Positions 1 to 11,962 of a stretch of DNA of 64,000 nucleotides are shown here, piece after piece. Under the pieces are notes generated by a model, which was not told the DNA's origin, ran no database searches, and worked only from the letters and a program-made list of their open reading frames with translations. Numbering within the stretch: the stretch's first letter is position 1; every line of letters starts with the position of its first letter. The translations under genes and the position numbers were made by a program. Source of the DNA: Annulohypoxylon bovei var. microspora (taxonomy: Eukaryota; Ascomycota; Sordariomycetes; Xylariales; Hypoxylaceae); contig MU405257.1 in NCBI GenBank assembly GCA_022836615.1, positions 124,001 through 188,000 of the forward strand, given 5' to 3'.

Positions 1-3000
1 CACCTTTTTATCCAAACAACCAACTGCCATATCAGTACCTAACCAGTAGAGTTTTTGTAGCATCGCAAACACAACTACAGCTAATGAGACTACTAAACAA
101 ACATTCAATGCCATGCCGTCTGATAGACGGCTAACTTACTAAGATGTCTAAGTTGATGATAAGGGGAGTCTGAATTAGTGTAATTAGCTAATATATGATG
201 CCGCTCTCGGAGACTAGGCCGTCGAGTCCAGGGTCCGATTCCCTGATTCGGATTATCCTTTTCTCTCTCTTCGCCATGCGAACACACCTAGTGAGATTTG
301 GTATGTGTGGCCATGCCCAATGTTGGATGTACTTTTAGTTACGCTGGTGGAACGTATCATCAGACGGCCTGGCCAAAGGGTGGGCATGACACCGCACGCT
401 AGTTGAGGCTCTGTTCCTGCGTTACATGCCTCGCCGTTTCTTACATATTTTCCCTTATTATTTAACAAGGTTCTTATGTAATTCCCTGTTGATAGACGAT
501 GACGCGTTCACGGCTTAACTTCTCGATGTAAATGGAATGTCCTTCCGTACAGCCTCGACGGCCTGGTTGAAGAGGCCTTCGGGCTTAGATAGGTGAGTAT
601 GTAATAGAAGACAGGATATTCTAACCTCCCTGTTTCTTCACCGGCTCCAATCATAGACATCTACTGCGTAATTCTATTAGTAACATAGAAAACCTACCAC
701 ACCATTTTCTCAGATTAGTCAAGCCACCATCGGCCATTAGCCAGGGTATATAAGTCGTACAAAAAAGAAAGCCTCTGCAAGCCATCGACGCCCTCTGCCC
801 GTACGGAACACCGCACGCGGCAGCATGAGACACGGTGGCTTGCCCATTCTGTCCACTACCATGTCACCGAGTCCAAATCCGAGCTTGAGCTTAAGCTCGA
901 ACGTGGGCTCAGCTACATGCATATACGGGCATGTACTACGTTCCATGCTTTCTGGAAATAATTCCGCACTTTGCTTCGCTATTCGCTATCTCTCTATCTC
1001 TACCTAGGTCCTACATATATAATATACCTGTATAGCTAGCCGCCCGTATACACTTATTCTGCACCGCCCCTACGTCTGTATACCAGCCTAGCTTCACCCG
1101 ACCCAGAATGACCTCACCATTTCGATGTAGGTAGGTATCACGACCTACTACGAGCAGCCCTACATCAGGTCGTACGAAGCTGTGTGTCTGTACAACTCGT
1201 GCTTTTAATTGGCTAGCAATAATAGTGGACGCCGTATAGGAAGTCTCTCCTAACAATCTCTACTGCTTACTTTTAACCCATCCTAAGCTAAAATAGGGGC
1301 AAAATGCTTAATGCTCCTGATATTACTATCCGTACACTAAGTCTCTTCTGAATAGGCACATATACTACGTTTCAGGGATACGGAGATATGTAAGCCCTAG
1401 ATACGGCTTAAGCACGATGGGATAGGGGGGTGGGTGTATGAGCATGCGTGTACGGAAGATCGTCTTATGGGGCTTCCTCCACACCACCTAGGTAGGTACC
1501 TATCTAGCTATCTACCCAGATATCCAGATACCTAAAAACCTGCTCCAGCAAGTACAAGACTCAAATCATACCTAGTATTTTACTGCACGGCATACCGACG
1601 CCCATACTAACATACCCTCAAACCCCCAACCTCCACCTCAACCCGCAGCCCATCCACGCGTGCATGTACCTACCTACCTACACAATAGCCTACTCCGTGC
1701 GAGTAGCGTCAGCCAGCCCTACCGATCCGGGCAGTGAGCGGCGTGCCAAGTCCAGACCAAGTACCCATATCCGTCCCCCATGCAGGCCTGATACGGTAGA
1801 GCATACATATGTACCTAGCAATAGGCTAGCCCCTCAAATCTACCTACATACATACGTGCCATCTGGGTTCCGCAGGACCTGCTTGCGGGACCTGCATGTA
1901 CGTCTGTGTGGGTAGCGTGAAGCCCCGGCTTCAGCTCGCGGGTTGGGGGCCGCTCACCTTCCCGTCTGGGCATTCCGCTGTGTAGGTATGTACTTACATA
2001 CATACATCATTACATCTACTTACTACTACGTCTATCCACCCACACGTGCCTCTCTACACATACATACATACATCTGCACGCACGTATGTACAATGGATAT
2101 ATTGTTATTACTGCATAGCCCGTAGCCGTGGACCAGCCTACGAGCATGACCCATAACCCATACCCCAAGCCCACGATCCCGGCCGTCCATCCCAAAGCCC
2201 CGAGTAACTAGGTGCTTACATAGGTACCTACCTACATATTCTCTCACTACCGTACTTACCACCTTACCCCCATACCCCTAATCGACCCCCTCCCCTCTCC
2301 ACCAATACGCACTTTCCCTCTCCCTCCTCCGCCCCCCCTCCCATTGGCCTAACTCAACAGGGCCAAGCCCGAGCAGCCCTATGCGGCTCCGGCGCGGCAC
2401 AGCAGTACCCGTGGGGAAGCACAAGGCCGGGCCGGGCCAGGGATCCGTCCCGCAGGCAAGACATAGCCGTCGCACGCCGCCCACCGAGTCGAGTCGAGTC
2501 TCTCTGCCGCGTTCTCGGTTCTGGAGGGGGCAAGAGATCGACGGTTGCTGTCGTCACCCTCTAACAAACATCGCCCTTTGACGCGGTAGAACACGATGAA
2601 CTACAACAGCTTAAGCCTCGTACTGAGCAGAGGCACGCCTACAGGTCTCGCGAGAATGGGAAGTGACCCCGGTATCTACCTCGGTCAGCTGAAGTCCCCC
2701 TCTTCCTGCTCAAAACGACTGGGACCAGGTTCCGTCATGTCTTGGCTCTCGCTCACCAGCTCCTACGCTCCCACGACGTCATCGCTGACTTGTAGGATTC
2801 GGCTAGCTAGGTAGCTATCCGAATCCCACAGGTTACCGTAACCATTATTGGCCATTGGTGGGTGGTTCCTAGCTTCTTATCAATATCAAGCTTGATTACG
2901 TAGGCAGTTGTCAAAGGGGTATCGAGCCACTATCCGTATATTCACACAAAATCTACAGGCATCACGAGAAGAGGAAAGGAGTAAAAGCTTCCAAAGTCAA

Positions 3001-3576
3001 ATGCAAGTCTCATTCAGGATCTGGTAACATGTGCCCATCCCATCCGCCCTGGTATCTCTAACAACCTAGATAGTGTACAAGTCCGTCAAAACGCCATCCC
3101 ATGTTCGTCTCAAAAGTTCCGTCTCAAACTTTTCTCCGGATAGAATGCGATGAAGCTTTAATCACAAATTCCATTACTCATTCGTCATGTCCGTCCCTCT
3201 AAACCAGCGGCAGCGAGCTGTCGAGTCGTATAAAAATTTGGGGTTTGAGATCGAATATAAAACACATAAAAAACACTATGATGAGAACGCCTGAGCGCCA
3301 CGCCAATGCTGCGAAGTGAAAAAAAAAAAAATTTGCATGGCGTAAGACATAAACGAGCGAATCTGCCGCAGTTTGAAGTTCAAGCCAGCAGATGCCAGGT
3401 AAAAAAGCACATAGGGAGGTATCCAAAATAGCTCTTCGTAATCCAGGTGCAAATGCCCTCCGATGCTCTATAACATGTTGTACAATTGCGAATGGCGATA
3501 TAAACAAGCTTTTAAATCAAAGAATAATATAGTTAACCGGATACTACCAGTGAAATAAATGTACACTGGAGGGCGG
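1..3576. other. gene-free stretch left of rlmA
   Basis: I find no convincing protein gene here; the open frames are short and show no family resemblance. The stretch holds a tRNA-like sequence (169-252), many TACC/TAGGTA and CATA-type short repeats (about 1485-1530, 1660-1690 and 1980-2095), a pyrimidine-rich tract around 2265-2345 ending in an inverted CCAAT box, and a GC-rich patch at about 2360-2560. About 3190-3576 is probably the 3' untranslated and flanking region of rlmA and contains a short A run near 3319-3331. Confidence 0.6.
169..252 (+). tRNA. tRNA-like sequence, possibly degenerate or intron-containing
   Basis: A 7-base acceptor strand TCTGAAT (169-175) pairs along its full length (one T-G wobble) with ATTCGGA (246-252). 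Just inside the 3' strand a perfect 5-bp T stem, CAGGG/CCCTG, closes a seven-base loop TCCGATT that is one base from the TTCRANN consensus. TA plus a plausible D arm follow the acceptor. The 84-nt span is too long for a class I tRNA, and the anticodon arm does not fold cleanly: GCTCTCG could present CTC (Glu) if an intron follows. It may be an intron-containing tRNA, a pseudogene, or chance. A covariance-model search would decide. Confidence 0.3.
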
Positions 3577-5528
3577 CTAGCCGTCAACCCGGATCCTCTT
3601 GGGTTCGCCACCGTCCGGTCCGTCAGAGTGACCGGCTGTAATATCCGGGCTCTTCCGCTTTGTGGTACTCGGTCCGTTGTCATCCCTCAGAAAGGAAGGA
3701 CCCGAACCGACCACCGGCGTAGCAAAGTTTAGAGGACTCGGGAGAGTGTTGCTGTCGCTACCTCGAAAGTTCCACTCCGGATAGAAACTGCTGGGACTAG
3801 GTAGGAATTCATTGTTGAGGAACCTAGACGGGAGGGCTGATACAGGCGTGTCGATGTTCATACTGTTATTGTTCTGAGTCTGTGGATGGGGTCTAGCGAA
3901 CGGGTTTGGTGGTCCAGTCGCCCCTGCAGATAACATAGCCGACGCTGAAGGTGAAGGAGGCGGAAGAACCACACCGGCACCAGGGCCTTCTACACCGTTC
4001 CGGCGAGCAGATTGCGCAGTCGTATCCGTGGTAGTGCGAGGAGAGGTAGCCGTATCGCCGCCGGCAGTACTACCGGCCTCGGACTGCTCCTCGGGAATTT
4101 GGACCTTTAGGCGGGGCCGTGAGCCGCCGCCAACCTTCAGACTATTTGAGCGAGAAGGAGGGGTAAAGGTAGTCTCGGGAATTGTAGGTATGGAATTGCG
4201 GGAATTGGCTAGGTTGGAGGTATTGGAACGTTGCGGTAAAGGTGGGGATGAGTTGGATTTGGACCGTGATACAGCACCAACATCTACGGATTGAGACCGA
4301 TTGACATCATCTTTGCTACGAGGTTCCGCGTTGAACGAAGCTATATGCTGGGCAAGGATCGACCGGTTCTCATCAATCGGGGTGAAAATGCTGTGCCCCT
4401 TACGCTGCGGCATTTTTTTAATCGCCGATGTCGTATCTAACAAAGGTTGACCGATTCTCTCCTGGAGTGGTTCGTGCTTGGGCTCCATAGGTGCAGGAAA
4501 TTGTTGGGGTTCTGGCATTGATTGTGACAACTGTGACTGCTGCTGCTGATGCTGATGCTGCTCTAGATGCTGATGAGGCGGCTGCGGAGGAGACATATGG
4601 GGAGTTTGCTGGCGAGGCATTTGATGAGTAGGTTGCGGCGGAGAAGGACGCGGAGGCGGTTGGTTTTGCGGAGGACCTTGCGGAGGGTAGCTGGATGACC
4701 GGCGCTGGTCCTCCATGTACGACTGGACCGGAGCATGTTGTTGGGTAGCAGCGTACTGGTACTGAGCTGGAGCTGGTGGCGGAATACTGTGTTGATAGGT
4801 TGATTGGCTTTGCGGGTTGTAAATAGCGGGCTGAGGCATGTACGCGTAGCCGTTGGCAACTGGCTGAGGGGCACCTGGTTGAGGGACACGTAGGTCGCGG
4901 CGGAAGTCATTTCTAGACGACGGTCGGGATGCGATTTGCGGTTGCGGGGTGTGGCCTCGAGGCGCGAATGGCATTCCGTTAATGGGAGGTGAGGCAGAGG
5001 GCGTATGGTGCCTAAGATGGGGGAAAGGAGGCTGGCCTTGGAAATGGGGAGGAATCATCTGAGGCTCGACAGACCCTTCGTGGCCGTGTGGGGGAGTACC
5101 TTCAATGTCTTCGTCATCATCATCGTCACCGCCGTTAAAGTCGTGAGGGCCTTTGTGCTCGTTCGGACCGCCATGCTATTACATATGTTAATTATATTGC
5201 CAATTTATATTCTGCGATGTGGGTAAAACGGACATATTGGTATCTTGTGATCAGATCTCGCATGTCGCCCGAGGAGTACTCGTAAAGCTTCTTGTTGCTG
5301 CCGAAGATAAATACGGCGACATCGACGGAGCAGAGCACGGACAGCTCATGCGCCTTCTTGAATAAACCGCCTTTTCGCTTAAGGAACGTGCTATATGGTA
5401 GATAAATTAGCCGCTGACGCGGAAAAACGTAGGCAATTCGAGAAGGTCCTCGATCGCGAGAGAGAAGCTTACACAGAGCGGTTTCTGTCATCCTTGATGG
5501 CTTTGATTTCAATCTTTCTCCGTCCCAT
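3577..5528 (-). CDS. rlmA: MEF2-type MADS-box transcription factor (RlmA/Rlm1 family)
   Basis: This should be the MADS-box factor acting downstream of the cell-wall-integrity MAP kinase and controlling wall-biosynthesis and stress genes. It has three exons, 5473-5528, 5234-5390 and 3577-5175 (introns 5391-5472 and 5176-5233), giving 603 residues in a consistent frame. The start begins MGRRKIEIK and runs into the MADS helix with FLKRKGGLFKKAHELSVLC and VAVFIFGSNKKLYEYSS, the MEF2 and not the SRF/Mcm1 subtype. The rest is Pro/Gln/Ser-rich and probably disordered. Near residues 424-432 RPRLKVQIP resembles the MAPK docking site of MEF2 and Rlm1. The second intron uses an unusual GTCCGT donor, supported by the conserved join YQY-HGGPNEHKGP. 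The family is secure; the role is inferred from Aspergillus rlmA and yeast RLM1. Confidence 0.92.
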
Positions 5529-8500
5529 CTTGATTTAATCTGATTTGCGATAAACAGATAGAGAAAAAGAAATAGTATAGGGAAGGGAAAAAAGCGTGGT
5601 TGTTAAGTGATAAGGCTCCGCCTCCCAATTGCCGCCGTAGGATTCTTAAGATGGCGATTATAGATCCCTTAATTCGGTTGAAAGAGACACCGCGACGGGT
5701 AGTGACATAAAAAACCGTTTCTTGCCGCCTCCCAAAGCTTTACCGTTGAAGATTAAAGAAGGTTATATCTGACAGGCGGGAAAGTTCAGACTAGTAATAG
5801 TAGCGGAACTAGTAGTAGTATATACCAGACTTGCGATTCGGTCGATGACTTAATCTGACGTGAAGGGGGCTGAAGGGCTGAAGAGTCCAAGTGATAGTTA
5901 GTTGATGATGATGATGAGTAGTCGTAGTCGTAGTAGTAGCCGTAGAAGTAATAGTAAGTAGTGAGTGGATGATAGAGGAAAAGATGAATGATGATGATGA
6001 TAATGGTTTAGGGAGAGGAATAGTCGGAACTAAAAAATTTGAAACGGCTGGCTCGCCGGTGATATTTGAAGGGTTTATCCACAATGGAAGAGGAGTAGGA
6101 GACAGAGGTGGAGGAGTCGCGCGATAGAAGTATCAACAGAAATGTCTCTCTTTCTATGTGCCTGTGTGCGTAGTGCAATGCACTCAATGTGATATAAACA
6201 ACTAGGCTATGATGGGAATTGTCGTCTTTTCTTCAGTTCCCGAAGATATACATTGATACAATACATCAATCGGTGCACTACTTGGGACTTGGGACTTGCA
6301 GGACGATGGGGCTGAATCTGGCGTTATTTCTAATAATAGATAGAATCGTGTTCACTCGACTTTTTTTTTTCCTGTGTGCGGGAGAAACTGAGAAAGTGGG
6401 AAAGGTTCAAGGAATTTGGGGGGGAAGAAAAGAGTAGGAGGGGGGATGGTGTCACACTCTTCAGGACAAGCACTTGCCTAACATTGTGAAGAAGCTAAAC
6501 GTTTTGCTAGTCAAGTACTTCCAGATCCGTACCTTTTTTACCTTTGGACCTAACCTTTTTCGCTATGAGCGGAACCCTTCCTGCCCTTCTTAGGTAGGTC
6601 AACGGTTTGTCGACCCACTCTGCAATCGCTGCAGCACGTTTTTTTTCTTCCTGTGCCACACTACATCAAGAGCCCACTTATGAATGTACCTATAGGGAGT
6701 CTTGGCCTATGTGATTATCTGTGGCTAGTATGGTTAGGTACATGAAACAAAAGTACCTGAATCTTATGTAAGTCTGATGGTTGGATGGTCAGAGCTTCAA
6801 CTCAAGGGTCAACTTAAAGTACGGTTATGTACCTTCCTAGCAAGCCAGCCCTAGCTGTGTAGCGCGACCGAGTTCCGCAGGGGCCCTGGCCGCTTCTCCT
6901 GTGGCCTGTCGAGCCTGTTGTTCGCACTTGCTCTCTGATGCTTCTAATGGATAAAAAGGCGGAGGCTGCAAGGACATGCAAAACTAACGGTCACAGGGCA
7001 CCATCGGACCCGTGGGGCTTAGACGAGCACAAAGTCTCCATTTTCTCCAGGGCTCCTTACAAGTCGAGCAAGTCGGATCTTTCAAAAAGATACACTACAT
7101 TTTACCAAAGTACCTACATACAGCACATACCATATCATGGTACAGTCCAACCCTTTTACTTATACTTACAGCCCTAGGAGCAAGCAGCAAGGAGCACAGA
7201 GAAATCGAGATCCGAATTAAAATTCGATCATCGTCTTTAGTACCTACCAGGGAAATAATCAACTAGGTTCGAATTTCGAAGAAACCGCATGCACACAGTG
7301 TTTGTTTTCTTTCTGTCGTCATCGAATCACTATCGCGACTATTATCGCAAAGTCGTAAAGTCCCCGTCTTCCCCCCTAGCCATCTCGCTAAACCAATAAC
7401 CTTAACGCTATTTGCCGGTTACGGCCATCTAAGATCCTTATCCAAGAGAAAGTTTCAAGACTTGAAACGGCCCCCAAATTGACTTCCCATCCTCAGGCAT
7501 TTCATAGAGCCTCACGATGTACACCGTCGTGGTAGTAGATGTACAGTATGGATTTCGGTAATAGCGCTAGTAGCAGCAGCTACAAAGCTCTATCGACAAA
7601 GCCCTTTGTTGAGCGAACTTCTCGAACGCCCTTACAGAACCCCTCGGGTGGCACGGCGGCGGCGTCGATGTCATTGCCATGCCAATGCCATGTGGTCTTA
7701 TTTTCTTTGACACTACCAAACTACCAGATCTACCGTACCTCAATTTTGCCGCTCGCCAAACTCGCTAATGGCTCACTAAAACGTGTAAACTCGTACGTTT
7801 GTTCCTTGGGCCGTGCAGCTTTCGGCTGCTCTCCCATATAGGGCTCTTTCTGACTTCATATGGATAATATCCGTAAGGACGAAGGACCCTTGCGGAGATC
7901 TGCGAACGCCGGATCCGGGGAAATAAGCCTAGAACGGTCTGCCTACCTCCCTCCTCGGATTGGTGGTTATTGTTTGGGTTCCTGGATTGTGTCTTGCATG
8001 CAGATTTGTTGTCCGCATCTCCAAGTTTAGAACGAACTATAGTTGTATGTTGTAATGGTTGTATATTGGAGGTTGTATAGCAACAGTATACTCTCTTCTC
8101 GGTCTTACTCTATACCTAATACCTCCAGTAGTATACTATGTATAATCAACAATGCCTTCTTGGTCAGGACATCAGAGTAGAGATGAAGCCGCAACGCGTT
8201 ATGAAGGAAAATTACAAATTCTCCATCGCCGTTGTTACCCAATGTCTATGTTTCTAACTTGATCGACCATTCACAGCATAAAACCCAAATCTAAGCGCGA
8301 CGGCGATTTGTATCGAGCTCTCTATTCGGTGCCGAGCTTCATCTGCACCAACGTGCGTCAGGTCCTAGGGCTGTTACAATTTCTCGGTAACACGAAGACG
8401 ACAAAGACGACTAATCGGGACGGTCGAGGAGACGATCATAGGAGAGAAACTCGGATAAAAACAGTTGGAGATACGGTAGGATCCATGCCGCTTGGCGGCG

Positions 8501-8731
8501 CAGCCTTCTTTGAAATCGGAGCCGACATCGAGACCGCATCTAACAAATGTCGATTAAGCGCCCGGACTAGAAAGTACATACGTAGAGCTAGTTAATGGAT
8601 GTTCTTTCACAACAAAAAGGTCTTCTTCTTCTGCAAGAAACACGTAATTGGATTGGCCATCTATCTGAATGATGCAAGCAATATAGCAAGGCTGGGCGAA
8701 GAAAAGGTACAATACATAGGTAAGACTCGTG

Positions 8732-8763
8732 GCTATTCGGATTGCTATTCGGATTGCTATTCG
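8732..8763. repeat. 12-bp tandem repeat, about 2.7 copies
   Basis: The unit GCTATTCGGATT occurs at 8732-8743 and 8744-8755, with a partial third copy at 8756-8763. It lies in a non-coding region. Confidence 0.9.
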
Positions 8764-8919
8764 TGCCATTTAGACGTGGCCCCCCCTCCCGGACCCGGGT
8801 TGGCGTGTGTAACTCGACCCCATGCACAACAGCCGAGCCGAAACGCTAAAAATGGCTATTTATAGAAGAGCTCCACCAAGTTCCCGCCAATTCCTCACCT
8901 TGCTACCGTTTCTGGCCAA

Positions 8920-8973
8920 TTAGCCCACGAATCGCTCCTCCAATGTGGGCTAATGTGAACTAATATGGGCTAA
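8920..8973. repeat. inverted and direct copies of TTAGCCCA/TGGGCTAA
   Basis: TTAGCCCA at 8920-8927 is the reverse complement of TGGGCTAA at 8946-8953, which recurs directly at 8966-8973. The first pair could form an 8-bp stem with an 18-base loop. No function is evident. Confidence 0.8.
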
Positions 8974-10497
8974 TTTGACACGGATCCATCATAATTTGCC
9001 CGAATTACTGACCGAACTCGTGTACGCAGCATAATTTACCCATTACCCCCCCTTGAGGGATCTTCCTTGCTTTAGAGCCAGGGAATCGACTGTTCCCGGC
9101 TATAATCCCTAATAATCACATGGCAGCTGGGCAAGTTAGGGGTAATGGGAAACCGGCGTCATGTTTGTGGAATGTTTAATGTTTAGTGTATATTGTGCGG
9201 ATTGTTAGCACCGGAGAGGACGAAGACGATGTTACGGTCCCCCTTCTGCCCTATACTATTAGCTGACTAGGTCTGACAATGGAGAAAAGATGGGTTGAAA
9301 CTTGATAGAGACCTGATCTCCTCGGCCGAGTAGGAATCGTTACCGTCAATTGCTTGTTACTGGACCGTGGATCACTGCTTATCAAGATTATTACATACAT
9401 ACCGCCTGTACCTGCAGAGTGCAGAGTGCATGATCACGATCCGTTCGAAAGTTAAGACACGCGCCCTCACGTTGTGCAACATCCAACAACGAGCTTCCAG
9501 AAGAGCATTGGAAGCTCCAAGATGATGACATTCCCACGTTTTCCCTGCAGGATATTATCAATATCTTACAGAGCGAAAAGGAGTGAGAAAGCAAAAGGGC
9601 GAGAACTTCTCGCTTGGCAAGCTGGTAACGTGCCTACGTAATACGGCCTGCCCTGAAGGAATATACCGCGCCATGTACGTATCCTGCATTGGGCTAATTA
9701 ATCCCATCCTCTTTACTATTTGGTCCATACAGAATTCTGTTCATGATCTTAGGGCCGATTGATGTCCCCCCCTTCAATGCTTCATCTCGATGATATAATG
9801 TTATTATCAAGGAAGTAATATTGCATGCTGCACTTTCTAGACTTTCAGCTTGGTCCGTAGGAAGGTGAATAACATGCAATTGACATCAAGTATGGAGTTG
9901 TTTGATAACCTTGGAAAGTAAGGCACTAGGTATGTAAGGCACGTATGTACGTAAGTAGGGGAGCCGGGCAGCTGCCGGGATAGAATCCATAGTTCGTTCT
10001 AGCTCCGCTGCATTGTACCTGTATGGAACCTGTATGGATCTTTCTACAAGAGAATTACGAGGCAGATTTCATGTCGACCCCTTACTCTATACTCAGACTC
10101 GGATGTTCAGGGGCTACATTATTCGTATCGGGGGCCACGGTCCCGTCCTTACGGTGAGATATCGCCTTCTGTTCTCTTGGCCTCCGGCATCGATCGCCGA
10201 GCCACAGCGGGAGCTACGAACGGGGGGCGGGATTCTGATGCCAAGCCAGCTCCAAGTTTCCAGCTTATCCACTATCACTATCTCCATCCACCGAAACAAA
10301 CGGGGACCCTAGCGGTTCGGGTCGAGCACACCCTGACTTTCATGCGGCGGCACCGAAATCTCACATTGCCATTATCAAACTGGCTATGTGTAAGATCGTA
10401 TACCAGGATAAGAAACCTCGACGTCGCAGTATCGATAGAGAACTTCGAAAAATAAAAGTCGGGACCGGAGCTCCGGAGCCGATTACACACAGCCTGG

Positions 10498-10524
10498 CCT
10501 TTGCCCTTTGCCCTTTGCCCTTTT
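10498..10524. repeat. 7-bp tandem repeat (CCTTTGC)
   Basis: Three full copies of CCTTTGC and a decayed fourth that runs into a T tract. It is intergenic. Confidence 0.85.
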
Positions 10525-11962
10525 TTATTTTCCATTTTCCACTGCCCGCCCCCAAGGTTAGACATTGTATGCACGTAAATGTTACATATTCCCCGGCGAG
10601 ATGGCGGGCTTCCTTCGACCCTTTTGCTAGCGTTACTACGTTGCCCAGGTTGCCCAGGTTGCCGTTCGTTGCTGTTGTGTTCGTGTCACACTCTGCCCTA
10701 CGAGCCCGCAGCAGGCAGGCGTGGAGGCATGTATGTACTGTAGCTTGAAAATAGGTGGATTCTTATTCTAGTCAGACAAAGATAATGGAGTATAGGAAAT
10801 TCCCCTCGACGGCATCCCACGGCACATCCCGTCATCCGAAGTAGTCGACATCCACACCTATCCCTATTCGATATAGTGTGTACGTGTAGTGTATGACATG
10901 CAGTCGTTAGTCCGTCTTCCATCCCCCCATTTCTTTCTATTTCCTTACTCGTCTGCTCGTTCGCCGCCTTTTTACTTCTCTAGCTTCTTACTCGTAGATG
11001 ACGTCGCAATATTGAGTCCACGCGTGCAGGTTACCGTCGCATTTGATTACCACCATCTCGAGCCCAGCGTGCCCAGCGTGCCCCTTACAAATTTTCCATT
11101 GCTACCCTTTTACTGCATCTGTATGTATGCCATCTGTCGATGCCATCGAAAGAGGACACGCGGTGAAGATCATCGAGGGAAAAAAAAAGAAGAAAAAATA
11201 TTTCTGCTTCCCCTCCCTCAAAAAGCAAAAGCACATATCACATGCAGTCCACCTACGTAACAAGAGTAAACAAATGCAATAAAAAACAACTCCAATATTT
11301 AGGTATTCACGTAGCACGAGATGCGCGTCAGTATTACGTCCAAGGCTGGGGGGATAGCGGTTATGGTCTATGCATCCCACACCCTTATTGCTAGGTTTGC
11401 TACTAAGTATAGAACATGCAGGCTCTCGCGCACATGGCTACCTTGCTACAGAACATTTCTAGAATGCGTAGAGGGGGTCACCTAGTATTGTTAGTCCGTC
11501 TTGCTTAACCGCCCACTCGTTTCCCAGGAGTTTGGGTGGAGCAGACGACTTGCATTGCAGGAAACATGTGCCGTCCAACTACATGGTAGTGGGTGGTTGC
11601 ACCAGACTTGTCATCATAGAAAACAGCATGTATTTTCCTCCTTGTAAACAACGTAGTAGGTACACGGGGTCATTCCCTAACCTGAACACCATGCTAATGC
11701 TTCCAAATTTGGCCACCACCATGGTCCTCCTGCATGCCGTTGGAGATGGGTAAATGCGGAGGAGGAGAAAAACACATCATGAACAAAAAGAAACAAATTT
11801 GTACGCTTGAGCAGTTATGGGAAAATGGCGCAGCATGCAGAGTAATGACGAGAGCAGCTTGTATATGCCTCGGCCGTCTGCGCCAAACGTCCAATGCTCA
11901 CTTCATGACTCCTCCGGGGAGTGAAAAGGGACAAACTATCACTGCGACCTCCTTTACTTTCC

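Larger units (their letters stand above)
5529..11962. other. 6.4 kb gene desert between rlmA and TAF1
   Basis: I could not support a protein gene here. The first 600 bases are probably the rlmA promoter and leader and contain GAT/TAG-type triplet runs at about 5800-6010. The remainder holds scattered short tandem duplications: a 12-bp unit at 8732-8763, a 7-bp unit at 10498-10524 and a 9-bp unit at 10641-10658. There is an inverted plus direct repeat of TGGGCTAA at 8920-8973, and homopolymer runs near 6360. The last hundreds of bases include the TAF1 3' flank. Small multi-exon genes could be missed by eye. Confidence 0.5.

Noticed and set aside
5809..6084. 91-codon minus-strand frame upstream of rlmA
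   Set aside because: It is made of Thr/Ser/His runs from triplet repeats and lies in the probable rlmA leader.
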